Of a DNA stretch of 64,000 nucleotides, positions 17,756 through 27,720 are shown in pieces. The stretch comes from DASZRZ01 sp963732925. Its GTDB lineage: Bacteria; Acidobacteriota; Terriglobia; Terriglobales; Acidobacteriaceae. The notes below the pieces were generated by a model, which was not told the origin of the DNA, ran no database searches, and worked only from the letters and a program-made list of their open reading frames with translations. A program made the position numbers and the translations under genes. Location: NCBI GenBank assembly GCA_963732925.1, contig CAVTBJ010000012.1, positions 434,001-498,000 on the forward strand, given 5' to 3'. Every line of letters begins with the position of its first letter. Positions within the stretch are counted from its first letter, which is position 1.

Positions 17756-19132
17756 TTACCCGGACGCCGGTGTGTCGGGCTTGAAGCCGGCGCGTTCGAA
17801 CCCCCTCCGCGCCACCGGATGCTTCATGAAAGTCTCCCACACGAAACCGCTGCGCGCGTTTTCCGCCATCAACAGGGTAATTCCGGTGTCGATTCCGATG
17901 ACGTCGCTGTCATACCAGTTTTTCAGGGGATTGAACGCGTCCACAAGTCCGTAATCGCTCCATGCCGCCGGATAGCGCGAACGAATGGTCCGCAGGACGC
18001 GCATGACGGGCTGCGGAAGAAACGGCAAAGAGCCCGCAGCCGCGCTGCAGGCCACGGTACCGTCGATGGGGCCGATGGCCGGAGGGCCGCCCCACACTAC
18101 GTAGCCATTTTGGGAATCGGATGCGGTGATGCCCCACAGGTCCTCGCTGTAGTCGGGAAACTGCTTCGATAGTTCCAGACAGAAGCGGCGATGAACTTCC
18201 GTAGCGGTGACGGAATTCTGGAAATAGTTGGCGTAGCGGTCATGTTTATGGCGAAAATCGAACCACGCCTGCGAGTACTGATGGACGAACAGAGGAGCGA
18301 AGGAGCCGATGTAGCGCAGCCCGTCATATTCAAAGGTGGTGCGCTTCCAGGAATCCCATGCCTCGGGCGGGAGCGGGTGGGAATGGGAGCCCAGGCCCAG
18401 CAGATACATCATCATCAGTTCGCTGTAGTAATCCCAGCGATAAGGCAGGAATCCCAATTCCGGCATCCATCCATGCGGCAGAAGGGAGGTGTCCTCCGAC
18501 AACCAGGTCCAATCGACGCGATCGAAAATGGCTTCCGCCAGCAGCGTGAGTTCGTGATAGCGAAAGTGTTCCCGGCAGGTCAGGACGCCGCACAGGAGGA
18601 TAGCGGTGTCCACGGAGGAGACTTCCGAATCCCACAATCTCTCGCCGGTAGCAACATGGGCCCAATGGTAGAAGAAACCGCGATGGTTCGGGAGCTTGTT
18701 CAACAAGAACTGCAGAGCCGTCAATACCCGCCCTCTTGCCTCAGTGACGGTGAGAAACCCGCGCTTCTCCGCGATGCACAAGGCCGTAAGACCGAAGCCG
18801 GTTGCCGCAATGCTGGCGACAATGCCCTTATCGTTCGTGCCCGCGTGCACGTTGCAGCGGTCCTTCACCAGGCCGGTCTGGGGGTTGCTCTGTTCCCAGA
18901 AAAAGCGGCAACCTGCCCGCTCGATATCATCCAACAACTGCTGGTCTTCGGGGGAGTTTGGCAAATCCGGGATAGCCGGTTGCGGCAGGCTGTTGTCTTT
19001 TTTGGGCGCCCGCCCGGGCGGCAGGATCAAGGAGCGGAAAGGGAGCAGGAGGCCCGCTCGCGCGAACTGGCCGAGCCACCGCCTGCGGGACATGCTTGTA
19101 GACGCGACGTTCTGCCCTTTCACTGAATCCAT
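17756..19132 (-). CDS. Glucoamylase-like (PF10091 / GH144-type) secreted hydrolase
   Basis: About 458 residues from the ATG at 19132. A twin-arginine-like leader (SRRRWLGQFARAGLLL) suggests Tat export. The mature protein has LLDDIERAGCRFFWEQSNPQTGLVKDR-type sequence, then NKLPNHRGFFYHW, SVDTAILLCGVL, WGITASDSQNGYVVWGG and IDTGITLLMAENARSGFVW, the conserved blocks of PF10091. Characterised relatives are endo-beta-1,2-glucanases (GH144), so a glucan substrate is likely but unproven. An upstream ATG at 19258 is possible, but the added 42 residues show no signal or homology. Divergent from the gene at 19234. Confidence 0.82.
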   Translation of the reverse strand: MDSVKGQNVASTSMSRRRWLGQFARAGLLLPFRSLILPPGRAPKKDNSLPQPAIPDLPNSPEDQQLLDDIERAGCRFFWEQSNPQTGLVKDRCNVHAGTNDKGIVASIAATGFGLTALCIAEKRGFLTVTEARGRVLTALQFLLNKLPNHRGFFYHWAHVATGERLWDSEVSSVDTAILLCGVLTCREHFRYHELTLLAEAIFDRVDWTWLSEDTSLLPHGWMPELGFLPYRWDYYSELMMMYLLGLGSHSHPLPPEAWDSWKRTTFEYDGLRYIGSFAPLFVHQYSQAWFDFRHKHDRYANYFQNSVTATEVHRRFCLELSKQFPDYSEDLWGITASDSQNGYVVWGGPPAIGPIDGTVACSAAAGSLPFLPQPVMRVLRTIRSRYPAAWSDYGLVDAFNPLKNWYDSDVIGIDTGITLLMAENARSGFVWETFMKHPVARRGFERAGFKPDTPASG

Positions 19133-19233
19133 CTTAGAATATTCTGGCTCCGTGAAGAGCTGGAGTGAAGGGAGGACGTTTCCATCGTGGTTCCGTCCTT
19201 CCAGAGGGAACACAAATCCAGGGGGGTGCTCAG

Positions 19234-20232
19234 GTGATCCGGATCGGCACAAGGACAAGAATCATCCCGATGGTGGTGGCGTTGGGAATCGTTGCGGGAG
19301 TGTTGGGCGCGATCCTGTACTCGCGTCTTGCGCACCGGCAAGGCCCGCTGCTGATCGGGGCTGTCATCCGGCAGGACAGCGACCCCAAGAAGGAGCAGCC
19401 GCTGGCGGGTGTCTATGTTACCGAACTAGGTGGCCTGGCAACGGGCGCTTCGCACTCCGATAATTCCGGTTTTTTCAGCCTTCGTATGCGCCAGGGAGTT
19501 CAACGGGGAGATCCAATCAAGCTTGCGTTCACGCTCACGGGATACCGCCCGTTCCAACTAGACGAGACTCTGCTGGACAAGATTTACATCGCACACCTTA
19601 TGCCGCTGGTTGCGGAGACCGCAAGCAAGGCGCACACTCCCGAGGTCGTGATTTCCAATGTCTCGGTGCGTTATTCGACCAAGGCGGAGACCGACGTGAA
19701 CGTGGGCAGCGCGGTCAAAACGTTCGAGGTGGCGAACAGCGGGAATGTGCCCTGTAAGGGCCGGCATCCATGTTCCCCCGACGGGAAGTGGAAAGCGGCG
19801 GTGGTTTCCACGTCGCTGGATGCAGGGAGCGGCAACGAGTTCCAAAACGTCAGGGCCTCGTGTATCGCCGGACCGTGTCCCTTCACAAGAATCGACGCGA
19901 TTACCCCCAGCGAAGACCGCAGGATGGTCCAGGTGACTGCCCGCAACTGGTCGGAAACTACCATGATCCTGGTGGAGGCGGAAGTATTTCATCCTATGAT
20001 TAGCGACATCAACCGGCAGTCCTATCCCGTGATTTTCGGACAGGGGTTGAACTTCTCGGTTCCGCCGCTGGCGGAAGGTCTGAGCATTCAGGCCGACATC
20101 AATGGAGAAAGCATCGTTTTTCCCTTAGGACCGAACCTGACGCTAAGCTGGGCCCATTGCACCGTGAATAGCGATAAGACTCAAGGCGAGGCCTTTCGCT
20201 GCGAACTCAAGCCGGGGTATCGCTTCGGATAA
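19234..20232 (+). CDS. Membrane-anchored protein with carboxypeptidase-regulatory-like domain, unknown function
   Basis: About 332 residues from the GTG at 19234, which has a purine-rich AGGGGGG upstream. A single N-terminal membrane helix (IPMVVALGIVAGVLGAILYS) would anchor it facing the periplasm. The next part (LIGAVIRQDS, LAGVYVTELGG, ASHSDNSGFFSLRM, LAFTLTGYRPFQ) resembles a carboxypeptidase-regulatory-like beta-sandwich. The rest (VISNVSVRYS, TFEVANSGNVPC) looks like further beta domains with four to six cysteines. No enzyme motif seen. Divergent from the glucoamylase-like gene, so they may share a control region. Confidence 0.65.
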   Translation: MIRIGTRTRIIPMVVALGIVAGVLGAILYSRLAHRQGPLLIGAVIRQDSDPKKEQPLAGVYVTELGGLATGASHSDNSGFFSLRMRQGVQRGDPIKLAFTLTGYRPFQLDETLLDKIYIAHLMPLVAETASKAHTPEVVISNVSVRYSTKAETDVNVGSAVKTFEVANSGNVPCKGRHPCSPDGKWKAAVVSTSLDAGSGNEFQNVRASCIAGPCPFTRIDAITPSEDRRMVQVTARNWSETTMILVEAEVFHPMISDINRQSYPVIFGQGLNFSVPPLAEGLSIQADINGESIVFPLGPNLTLSWAHCTVNSDKTQGEAFRCELKPGYRFG

Positions 20233-20709
20233 GTCCGTCACAATCTTCTTCGGTCCATTACCAGCGATTCTTTCGGTTTTTCAGCATGCTGATCATGCTG
20301 AAGAGATACGGCGACTCCTGCACAGACGATTCTGAAAGAGCAGAGATGGAGTCAGATTCAGCATGGAGCCAGATTCAAGGGCGAACCGAACAAACCGGAA
20401 CCAATAGCACGCGGCAGGGTTATCTACATGAGTAAGGGGCCGTGAGCGACTCATTTGACTCCCGAGCCCATATTGTGAGCAGAATGAACAGAACCCTATT
20501 TTTAGACGGGATCGGTCACCGAGGTACCTTGAGCATACGGGCATGCCGTCATTGCTGCGGTGCGGGCTGGGATTGTCGAAGGGCTTGCCCGGCTATTTCC
20601 CTGCGTGAATTGGGAGAGGGCCAGCGGGAGTTCCATGCTTAAGACCCGAGGCTGCCGATTCGGTCACATCTTGCAGAGAGCCGTAGCGGCTGGCCGGCGA
20701 GGCTCAGCT
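20233..20709. other. Intergenic stretch without a recognised gene
   Basis: 477 bases between the membrane-anchored protein and oppA. It contains imperfect direct repeats of a GAG(T/C)CAGATTCA word near 20350-20375. An alternative, longer oppA start (ATG 20635 behind GGGAG) lies here. No conserved coding sequence seen. Confidence 0.5.
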
Positions 20710-22401
20710 ATGACCGGTATTCGGGCTCTTCGTCATCAAGTCCGGGGCGGCGTGCGAGGATTCTGGCTTGTCGCCACTGCGACCCTGCTGCTGCTTCCGT
20801 TCCTGGTTTCGTGCAATCTCCAGGGACAGCTTCCGGCCGGGGCCCAGAAAATTCAAGTGAGTTCCGGGCTGGCGCAGGACCAAGTTCTGCGCCGCGAAAT
20901 CAGCGCCGACCCTCGCACTCTCGATCCTCTGCTCGCCACCGACGTCGTAGGCTTTGACGTTCTCGAAGATCTTTTCGAGGGTCTGGTGACACTGGATGAA
21001 GGGGGGAACACGGTCCCTGGGGTCGCCGCCTCCTGGCAAACCAGCGCCGACGGCAAGACCTGGACGTTTCACCTCAGGGAGAATGCGCGCTGGTCCAATG
21101 GCCAGCCGGTGACGGCAGACGATTTTGTTTATGCGTGGCGGCGGGAAGTCAATCCGGCGACGGGCTCGGAATATGCGCAGGCGCTGGGACCGATCCAGAA
21201 CGCCATGGCAATTGCCGAGGGCAGTCTTCCGCCGGAGCGTCTTGGCGTGGAAGCGCCCGATGCGCACACTCTCATCGTGCACCTGCGCGGCCCCACGCCC
21301 TACCTGCTCGCACTGCTCACGAACTGCTATCTCTTCCCCGTGTATCCGCCAGCCGTGAAGCAGTGGGGCGACAGTTGGACCCAGCCTGGCCACATGATTT
21401 CCAACGGCGCCTTCGAACTTAGCGAGCGCATTATCAATGGGCATATCACGCTGGTAAAAAATCCCTACTACCGGGATGCAAGCCATGTACGCCTTTCCGA
21501 GGTGATTTATTACCCCATCTCGGATGAGGGTGCGATCGTTTCCCAGTACCTGGCGGGGGATCTTGATTTCACTGACAGGTTTCCTGCCTCGCAAAAGGAG
21601 TGGCTGCAAAAGTCGCTGGGAAGCCAGCTGGTGATTGCGCCGTATTTCGGCACGGGCATGTTCAGCTATAACCTCGCCAAGCCGCCCTTTCAGGACAATC
21701 CCAAATTACGGCTGGCGCTGAACATTGCTCTGGACCGCAAGATTCTGAGCAAGTATGTGCAGCGTGGTCTCGGTATTCCCGCCTATAACATCATGCCCCC
21801 TTTGCCAGGTTACGAAGCGGAGGTTCCCGCCTGGGCGAAGCTTTCTGATGACCAGCGCCATGCCCTGGCGCGCAAGCTTTACCAGGAAGCGGGTTATTCC
21901 GCGAGCCATCCTCTGGAGGCCGTTCTCACCTACCCGAGCGGTGGCCCGGCGGTCCGCCGCTATATGGAAGCGCTGGCAGCGATGTGGCAGATGAATCTGG
22001 GCGCGAAAATCCAGATCTACAACGTCGAGTGGAAAGTGCTTTTGCAGTCCCTGCAACTGAAGCAGCCAACCTTCTTCTGGAGCGCCTGGATCGGTGACTT
22101 TCCCGATCCGTACACGTTTATGCAGCTCTACGAAAAAGGTTTCGGCATGAACTACGGGGATTATTACAACCCGAAATTTGATGCGCTGGTTGAACAGGCC
22201 AGCGCCACCCAGGACACGGCGCAACGCTACAAGCTCTTTGCCCAGGCGGGAGCCATCCTCAATGAGGACGCTGCCTATCTTCCGCTCTATTATTTGGTGA
22301 GCACACACTTGATCAGGCCATACGTGAAGGGCTGGCAGACAAACATCATGGACCGGAATCTCTCCCAATACATGTACATCCTGGCCCACACGGAGGAGTG
22401 A
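20710..22401 (+). CDS. oppA: Oligopeptide ABC transporter, substrate-binding lipoprotein (SBP family 5)
   Basis: Periplasmic peptide-binding component of an Opp importer. From ATG 20710 it has a lipoprotein signal (LLLLPFLVSC; lipobox Cys at about residue 34). The mature part shows SADPRTLDPLLATDVVGFDV, LFEGLVTLD, GVAASWQTSADGKTWTFHLR and PVTADDFVYAWRREVNP, the hallmark of SBP family 5. Later blocks include RLALNIALDRKIL and YNVEWKVLLQSLQ. Start 20710 gives a normal signal peptide; starts at 20560 or 20635 would add an unusually long leader. First gene of a tight five-gene operon, with its stop two bases from the next start. Confidence 0.92.
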   Translation: MTGIRALRHQVRGGVRGFWLVATATLLLLPFLVSCNLQGQLPAGAQKIQVSSGLAQDQVLRREISADPRTLDPLLATDVVGFDVLEDLFEGLVTLDEGGNTVPGVAASWQTSADGKTWTFHLRENARWSNGQPVTADDFVYAWRREVNPATGSEYAQALGPIQNAMAIAEGSLPPERLGVEAPDAHTLIVHLRGPTPYLLALLTNCYLFPVYPPAVKQWGDSWTQPGHMISNGAFELSERIINGHITLVKNPYYRDASHVRLSEVIYYPISDEGAIVSQYLAGDLDFTDRFPASQKEWLQKSLGSQLVIAPYFGTGMFSYNLAKPPFQDNPKLRLALNIALDRKILSKYVQRGLGIPAYNIMPPLPGYEAEVPAWAKLSDDQRHALARKLYQEAGYSASHPLEAVLTYPSGGPAVRRYMEALAAMWQMNLGAKIQIYNVEWKVLLQSLQLKQPTFFWSAWIGDFPDPYTFMQLYEKGFGMNYGDYYNPKFDALVEQASATQDTAQRYKLFAQAGAILNEDAAYLPLYYLVSTHLIRPYVKGWQTNIMDRNLSQYMYILAHTEE

Positions 22402-22402
22402 G

Positions 22403-23326
22403 TTGATTCGATACACATTGCGCCGTTTTCTGGGGGCCATACCCACACTGCTGATCATCATCATGCTGGCATTCCTGCTTTTGCACGCGGCGCCCGGCGG
22501 ACCCTTCGATTCGCAGAGGCGCATCCCTCCGGAAATTCAGCGAAATATCGAGCACATGTATCACCTGGATGAACCGCTCTACGAGCAGTTCGCGCGCTAT
22601 CTGGGCAACATTCTGCGGGGCAATTTCGGCCCCTCCTATCAATATCGCGATACCACGGTCAATCAGATCATCCGCGAGGGTTTTCCCGTCGATGTGATCA
22701 TTGGAGTTTTTGCGCTCCTGGGCTCGCTGCTGATCGGACTTCCCATTGGCATCATGGCGGCGCTCCGGCGCAACACCGCCTGGGATTACTGGCCGATGGG
22801 GCTGGCCATGATGGGCATATCGGTGCCGGTGTTCGTTGTCGCTCCCATCCTGATTCTGGTGTTCGCGGTCTACCTGCACTGGCTGCCGGCAGGATCGTGG
22901 GCGGGGGGAGCCCCCTCGCATGTGATTCTTCCCGCGGTGGCGCTGGCCGGTCCTTATATCGCCTATGTGGCGCGGTTAATGCGCGGCAGCATGGTCGAGG
23001 TGTTGAACAGTCCGTTCATTCGCATGGCGCGGGCCAAAGGGCTTCCGCAAACAAAGGTTGTGCTGCGGCACGCGCTCAAACCGGCGATGGTCCCGCTGGT
23101 GTCGTTTCTCGGTCCGGCGGTCGTGGGCATTATCACCGGCTCCATCGTGATCGAGACCATCTTCGGTCTTCCCGGCATCGGCAGGGCTTTCGTCGATGGG
23201 GCGCTGAATCGCGACTATACGCTGGTTCTGGGAGTCACGATTCTTTATGGCGCCCTGATTGTGGCCTTCAATTTTCTCGCGGACATAGGTTATTCCGTGC
23301 TGGATCCCCGGGTGCGCTACCAATGA
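22403..23326 (+). CDS. oppB: Oligopeptide ABC transporter permease
   Basis: Inner-membrane permease of 307 residues. N-terminal IRYTLRRFLGAIPTLLIIIM is the first membrane helix. The later EAA-like cytoplasmic loop FIRMARAKGLPQTKVVLRHALKP contacts the ATPases. Start is TTG at 22403 with a strong GGAGGAG just upstream, overlapping the oppA stop. Its stop shares ATGA with oppC. Confidence 0.94.
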   Translation: MIRYTLRRFLGAIPTLLIIIMLAFLLLHAAPGGPFDSQRRIPPEIQRNIEHMYHLDEPLYEQFARYLGNILRGNFGPSYQYRDTTVNQIIREGFPVDVIIGVFALLGSLLIGLPIGIMAALRRNTAWDYWPMGLAMMGISVPVFVVAPILILVFAVYLHWLPAGSWAGGAPSHVILPAVALAGPYIAYVARLMRGSMVEVLNSPFIRMARAKGLPQTKVVLRHALKPAMVPLVSFLGPAVVGIITGSIVIETIFGLPGIGRAFVDGALNRDYTLVLGVTILYGALIVAFNFLADIGYSVLDPRVRYQ

Positions 23327-24234
23327 ACAGCGGTTCCATCAGCCAGCAGCCCGCGATGGACATCCTGCCGCCGCTTTCCGCGGTGCGGGGCCGAAGCCTG
23401 TGGCAGGATGCTTTCACGCGCCTGCAGCACAACCGGGCGGCGCTGGCCAGCGGCATCGTGCTGGCCGTGATTGTGGTAGCTGCGATTGTGGTCCCCTGGA
23501 TTTCTCCCTACAACTACTACACGCCGCAATGGGAGCTGCTCAATCTGACGCCCACGTTGCGCGGCTGGCACGTTTTGGGCACCGACGACCTGGGCCGGGA
23601 CCTGCTGGTGCGGGTGATGTGGGGATGCCGTATCTCGCTGATGATTGGAGTAGTGGCCAGCGTGGTCAGCGTGGTGATCGGCGTCTTCTGGGGGGCGGTG
23701 GCGGGATACATGGGCGGGGTAACCGATTCCCTGATGATGCGCACGGTCGATATTCTTTATTCCGTCCCTTTCATTCCCTTCGTGATCGTGCTGATCGTGA
23801 TGTTCGGCAGGGACCTTTTACTGATTTTCGTGGCCATCGGGGCGGTTTCCTGGCTGGACATTGCGCGCATCGTGCGCGGGCAGACGCTCTCGCTACGAAA
23901 CAAGGAGTTCATTGAAGCCGCGCGCGCTTCAGGGGTTCGCGGACCGGGCATCGTGTGGCGCCATCTCGTTCCGAATCTGCTGGGCATTGTCGCGATCTAT
24001 GCGACGCTCACGGTACCGTCGGTCATCCTGTTCGAAGCCTTCCTCAGCTTTCTCGGCCTGGGCGTGCAGGCGCCGATGACGTCGCTGGGCGTGCTGGTTT
24101 CCGATGGAGCCGGCGAGCTGCAGGCCTATCCGTACCTGCTGATTATTCCAGCCGTTTTCCTGGCCATAATTGTCTTCTGCCTGAACTTTCTGGGGGATGG
24201 ATTGCGCGATGCCCTTGACCCGAAGGAGCGCTGA
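23323..24234 (+). CDS. oppC: Oligopeptide ABC transporter permease
   Basis: Second permease of the importer, 303 residues from the ATG overlapping the oppB stop. It shows the OppC-type N-terminus (a cytoplasmic tail, then ALASGIVLAVIVVAAIVVPW), the periplasmic HVLGTDDLGRDLLVRVMWG block and the EAA loop KEFIEAARASGVRGPGIVWRH. C-terminal LNFLGDGLRDALDP is characteristic. Confidence 0.94.
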   Translation: MNSGSISQQPAMDILPPLSAVRGRSLWQDAFTRLQHNRAALASGIVLAVIVVAAIVVPWISPYNYYTPQWELLNLTPTLRGWHVLGTDDLGRDLLVRVMWGCRISLMIGVVASVVSVVIGVFWGAVAGYMGGVTDSLMMRTVDILYSVPFIPFVIVLIVMFGRDLLLIFVAIGAVSWLDIARIVRGQTLSLRNKEFIEAARASGVRGPGIVWRHLVPNLLGIVAIYATLTVPSVILFEAFLSFLGLGVQAPMTSLGVLVSDGAGELQAYPYLLIIPAVFLAIIVFCLNFLGDGLRDALDPKER

Positions 24235-24235
24235 C

Positions 24236-25216
24236 ATGGCTGAGACTCCTTTGCTTTCCGCGCGCAACCTGACCGTCGAGTTCCATACTCGCGGCCGCGT
24301 GGTTCATGCCGTCACTGGTGTCGATCTGGATCTTTTCGCGGGCGAGGTTTTGGCGATTGTGGGCGAGTCCGGGTCCGGCAAGAGCCAGATGCTGCTCGGC
24401 ATGCTGGGCCTGACGGCACCCAATTCGCGGGTGACGGGAAGCGTCCGTTTCGAGGGGCAGGAGTTGCTGGGCGCGTCCGAGCGCCAGCTGAATCAGGTTC
24501 GCGCCCGCAAAGTCGGCTACGTTTTTCAGGATCCGATGACGTCGCTGAATCCCTATCTTTCCATTGGGCTGCAGTTGACGGAGCCGTTGCTCGTGCACAA
24601 AAAAGTGAGCAAGAGCGAGGCCGCCGCGCAGGCCATCGAGATGCTGAAGGCCGTGCACATGAGCGAACCGGAGGAGCGGATGCGGCAATATCCGCACCAG
24701 CTTTCCGGCGGGATGCGCCAGCGCGTCGCCATTGCCATGGCGCTGATCTGCGGTCCGCAGATCCTGATTGCCGACGAGCCGACCACGGCGCTCGACGTCA
24801 CGGTGCAGGCCCAGGTGCTCTCACTTTTGCGCGAGGTGCGGGAACGCTTTGGAACGGCCGTGATCCTGGTGACCCACGACCTGGGAGTGATTGCGGAACT
24901 TGCCGACCGCGTGAACGTGATGTATGCGGGCCGCATGGTGGAGAAGGGAACCGTCGAGGACATCTTTTATCATCGCCGCCATCCTTACACGGAAGCCCTC
25001 GAAAACTCGATTCCCAAACTCTCAGGGTCCCGCTCGGCGCGTCTGGTGGCGATTGAGGGTAACCCACCGGACTTGTCCGATGTGCCTCCCGGCTGCGCTT
25101 TTCACCCACGCTGTCCCTACCGCCTGGAGCGCTGCGACAAGAGCGTGCCTGCGCTGGAATGGGTGGCCGGCATTCACCGCAAGGCATGCTTCTATGAGGG
25201 GGACCTGGGGCGTTGA
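24236..25216 (+). CDS. oppD: Oligopeptide ABC transporter ATP-binding protein
   Basis: Cytoplasmic ATPase of 326 residues powering the Opp importer. Walker A is GESGSGKSQ (about residues 42-50), signature LSGGMRQRVAIAMAL, Walker B ILIADEPTTALD, switch VTHDLGV. The C-terminal oligopeptide-transporter extension has PPGCAFHPRCPYRLERC, whose cysteines in this family can bind an iron-sulphur cluster. ATG 24236 follows oppC by one base. The stop overlaps the TTG of the next gene. Confidence 0.94.
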   Translation: MAETPLLSARNLTVEFHTRGRVVHAVTGVDLDLFAGEVLAIVGESGSGKSQMLLGMLGLTAPNSRVTGSVRFEGQELLGASERQLNQVRARKVGYVFQDPMTSLNPYLSIGLQLTEPLLVHKKVSKSEAAAQAIEMLKAVHMSEPEERMRQYPHQLSGGMRQRVAIAMALICGPQILIADEPTTALDVTVQAQVLSLLREVRERFGTAVILVTHDLGVIAELADRVNVMYAGRMVEKGTVEDIFYHRRHPYTEALENSIPKLSGSRSARLVAIEGNPPDLSDVPPGCAFHPRCPYRLERCDKSVPALEWVAGIHRKACFYEGDLGR

Positions 25217-26275
25217 GCAAAACCAGCGGAACCAGCGACAACATCCTTTCCGTACGCGATCTGCGCGTCTATTTCGAGCTTCGCGGCGAGGGCTGGCTGA
25301 GCCCGAAAAGGGTTTTGCGCGCGGTGGACGGCGTCGAGTTTCGACTTGCCCCGCGGCGAAACGCTCGGCGTGGTGGGCGAATCCGGATGCGGCAAATCCA
25401 CGCTGGCGCGCGCGGTGCTGGCCCTGGTGCCGGTGACCTCCGGGGAGATGCGTTTCGAGGGGAAAAACCTGGCCGGTCTCGATTCCCGCGAGCTGCGCGA
25501 GCAGCGCCGTCACCTGCAGATCATTTTCCAGGACCCACTGGCCTCGCTGGATCCGCGCATGACGGTTGGGCAGATCATCGCCGAGCCGCTGCGTTCCTAT
25601 TTTCCGCAGATGAACGCGGAGGAACGCCGGTCGAAGGTGACGCGGATGATGCAAAGCGTCGGCCTTCCGCCCGACCAGATCAACCGCTACCCGCACGAAT
25701 TCTCCGGAGGCCAGGCACAGAGGATTGGAATTGCCCGCGCCCTGATTTTGCAACCCGATGTGGTGGTTTGCGACGAGCCGGTATCGGCACTCGATGTATC
25801 CGTGAAGGCGCAGATCATTAACCTTCTTGGGGACCTGCAGAAGCAGTTTGGGGTATCGCTGCTGTTCGTGGCGCACGACCTGGCGTCGGTGCGCCACATC
25901 AGCCATCGCGTGCTGGTTCTCTACCTGGGCAAGGTGATGGAGCTTGCTTCCGCGGACGCGATCTACCGTACGCCGCGCCATCCCTATACGCAGTCGCTGA
26001 TTCAGGCGGTTCCCGTAGCTGACCCGCGGCAGGCGCGCGCGCATCCGGCAAAGCCCCTCGGTGGCGAGCCCCCTTCGCCCGTGGAACCTCCATCGGGCTG
26101 CGTCTTCCGCACGCGCTGCCCTTATGCCATCGAGCGCTGCGCCCAGGAAGTTCCCGAACTGCGCCCCGTGGGAGAGAATCTGGTGGCGTGTCATCTGGCG
26201 GAGCAGATTTCACCCCCGCCGGAGCGAGAGCCTCCCGCCGAGTTCGTCCCCAAGAGTGACGGCGCCGGCAACTGA
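25213..26275 (+). CDS. oppF: Oligopeptide ABC transporter ATP-binding protein (one frameshift)
   Basis: Second Opp ATPase. The N-terminal piece (ILSVRDLRVYFELRGEGWL, AVDGVEF) is separated from the rest by an extra T near 25340. The continuation reads LPRGETLGVVGESGCGKSTLARAVL (Walker A), the signature FSGGQAQRIGIARAL, Walker B VVVCDEPVSALDVS and the C-terminal CVFRTRCPYAIERC. Removing one base gives about 353 residues, normal for OppF. Start TTG overlaps the oppD stop. Last gene of the operon, convergent with the fucosidase 43 bases on. Confidence 0.9.
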
Positions 26276-26318
26276 CAGTTCGGGACCGTCAACTGCGCGA
26301 GCGCGACCCCGATTTTGC

Positions 26319-27720
26319 CTAGCGCACCACCTGGTTTCCTTCAATTTCGACCACTACGACTGTGGCCATGGGGTCGACCATGGGCCGAGGAATGATGAGT
26401 TCCCTGTTTCCACCCTGCTGGCGAACCTCGATGGGCTTTCCATCGGCAAGAGTGTAAGCACGCTTGACCGCGTTCTTCATGGGAGGCAGGTCGAAGGGCA
26501 CCCGCGGCTCCTGGAAGAAGGTGAAATAAAGCTTGCCGGGCTGGGTGGTAACGCGCCATTCGTCGTGGGGCAGGACGAGCGGATTCCCGCGCAGGTCCTT
26601 TTCATCCCGCGCGCTGGGTTCTCCCAGTTCCTGGCCCCACGGCGTAGGACCGGCGCCGTAGACGGCTTCTCCATTCACCTTGAGCCAACGCCCCACGGTA
26701 CGCAGGTTATCCTGCGGTTCCGCGGGAATCAGGCCATTGGCCATGGGACCGACGTTCAATAAATAGTTGCCGCCCTTGCTGACGGCATCGACCAGCTTGA
26801 ACGTGATTTCCCCCGGCGACTTCCAGTCGGTATCGTCCTTGCGGAAGCCCCAGGTGTGATTGGTGGTGGCAGGGACCTCCCAGTATTGATTCTGCACGCC
26901 CGAGGGGATGACGTTATCGCCGGTGGTGGTGTAATCGCCCTGATCGCCGAGGCGGCCATCAATCAGAGTCTTGGGCTGCAAGGTGCGGACGATGTCGGCA
27001 AAGCGCTGGGCGCGCTCCTTGGTCATCATGCGGGGTGTGTCAAACCAGATGAGAGCCACGGGGCCGTAATTGGTGAGCAATTCGCGCACCTGAGGCTCGG
27101 CCTTAGAGCGCAAGTAGCCGTCGTAATCTTTGCGAGGCTTGCCGTCGGGTCCGAGGTCGGGTCCGAAGTCCCAGTCGTTGCCCGCGCCTCCGGGCTCATG
27201 CCAGTCCTGGGATTGCGAGTAGTAGAAGCCGAGCGGCATGCCGTGCCTGCGGCACGCGTCGGCGAGTTCCTTCAGCACGTCGCGATGGAAGGGCGTTGCC
27301 GCGAACACGTTGTAGGGACTCACCTTCGAATTAAACATGGCGAAGCCGTCGTGATGCTTGGCCGTAATCACCATGTACTTCATGCCGGAATCCTGAGCCA
27401 ACTGTACCCAGGCGTCGGCATTGAAGTCCACGGGATTGAATTGCTTGGCGAGCTGTTCATATTGCTTGACGGGGATGCGGCAGCGATTCATGATCCATTC
27501 GCCGAGGCCAAGACAGCGCTGCCCCTTCCACTCGCCGGCAGGAATGGCATACAAGCCCCAATGGATGAACATTCCAAACTTTGCCTGCTTAAACCAGGCG
27601 AGACGTGCTTCGCGAGCTTCCGCCGAATTGGGGCCGGGTTGCGCCACTGCGCTGGTCACACCGCCAGCCGAGTAGCAACGCAATGAGAGCAATGAGGAGA
27701 GGGAGGCGAGCAGTTTTCAT
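26319..27720 (-). CDS. Secreted alpha-L-fucosidase, GH29 family
   Basis: Removes terminal fucose from glycans. The main frame starts near 27692 with no signal peptide, but just upstream another frame gives MKTARLPLLIALIALLLG from the ATG at 27720. One indel near 27665 therefore hides an export signal. The catalytic domain shows WFKQAKFGMFIHWGLYAIP, YMVITAKHHDGFAMF, CRRHGMPLGFYYSQSQDW and the nucleophile region VALIWFDTPRMM (Asp), then KGGNYLLNVGPMANG. A C-terminal beta domain follows. About 466 residues in all. Convergent with the opp operon. Confidence 0.9.

Noticed and set aside
25022..26194. 390-codon minus-strand open frame under oppD/oppF
   Set aside because: Shadow frame; no domain, while the plus strand has complete ABC ATPase motifs.
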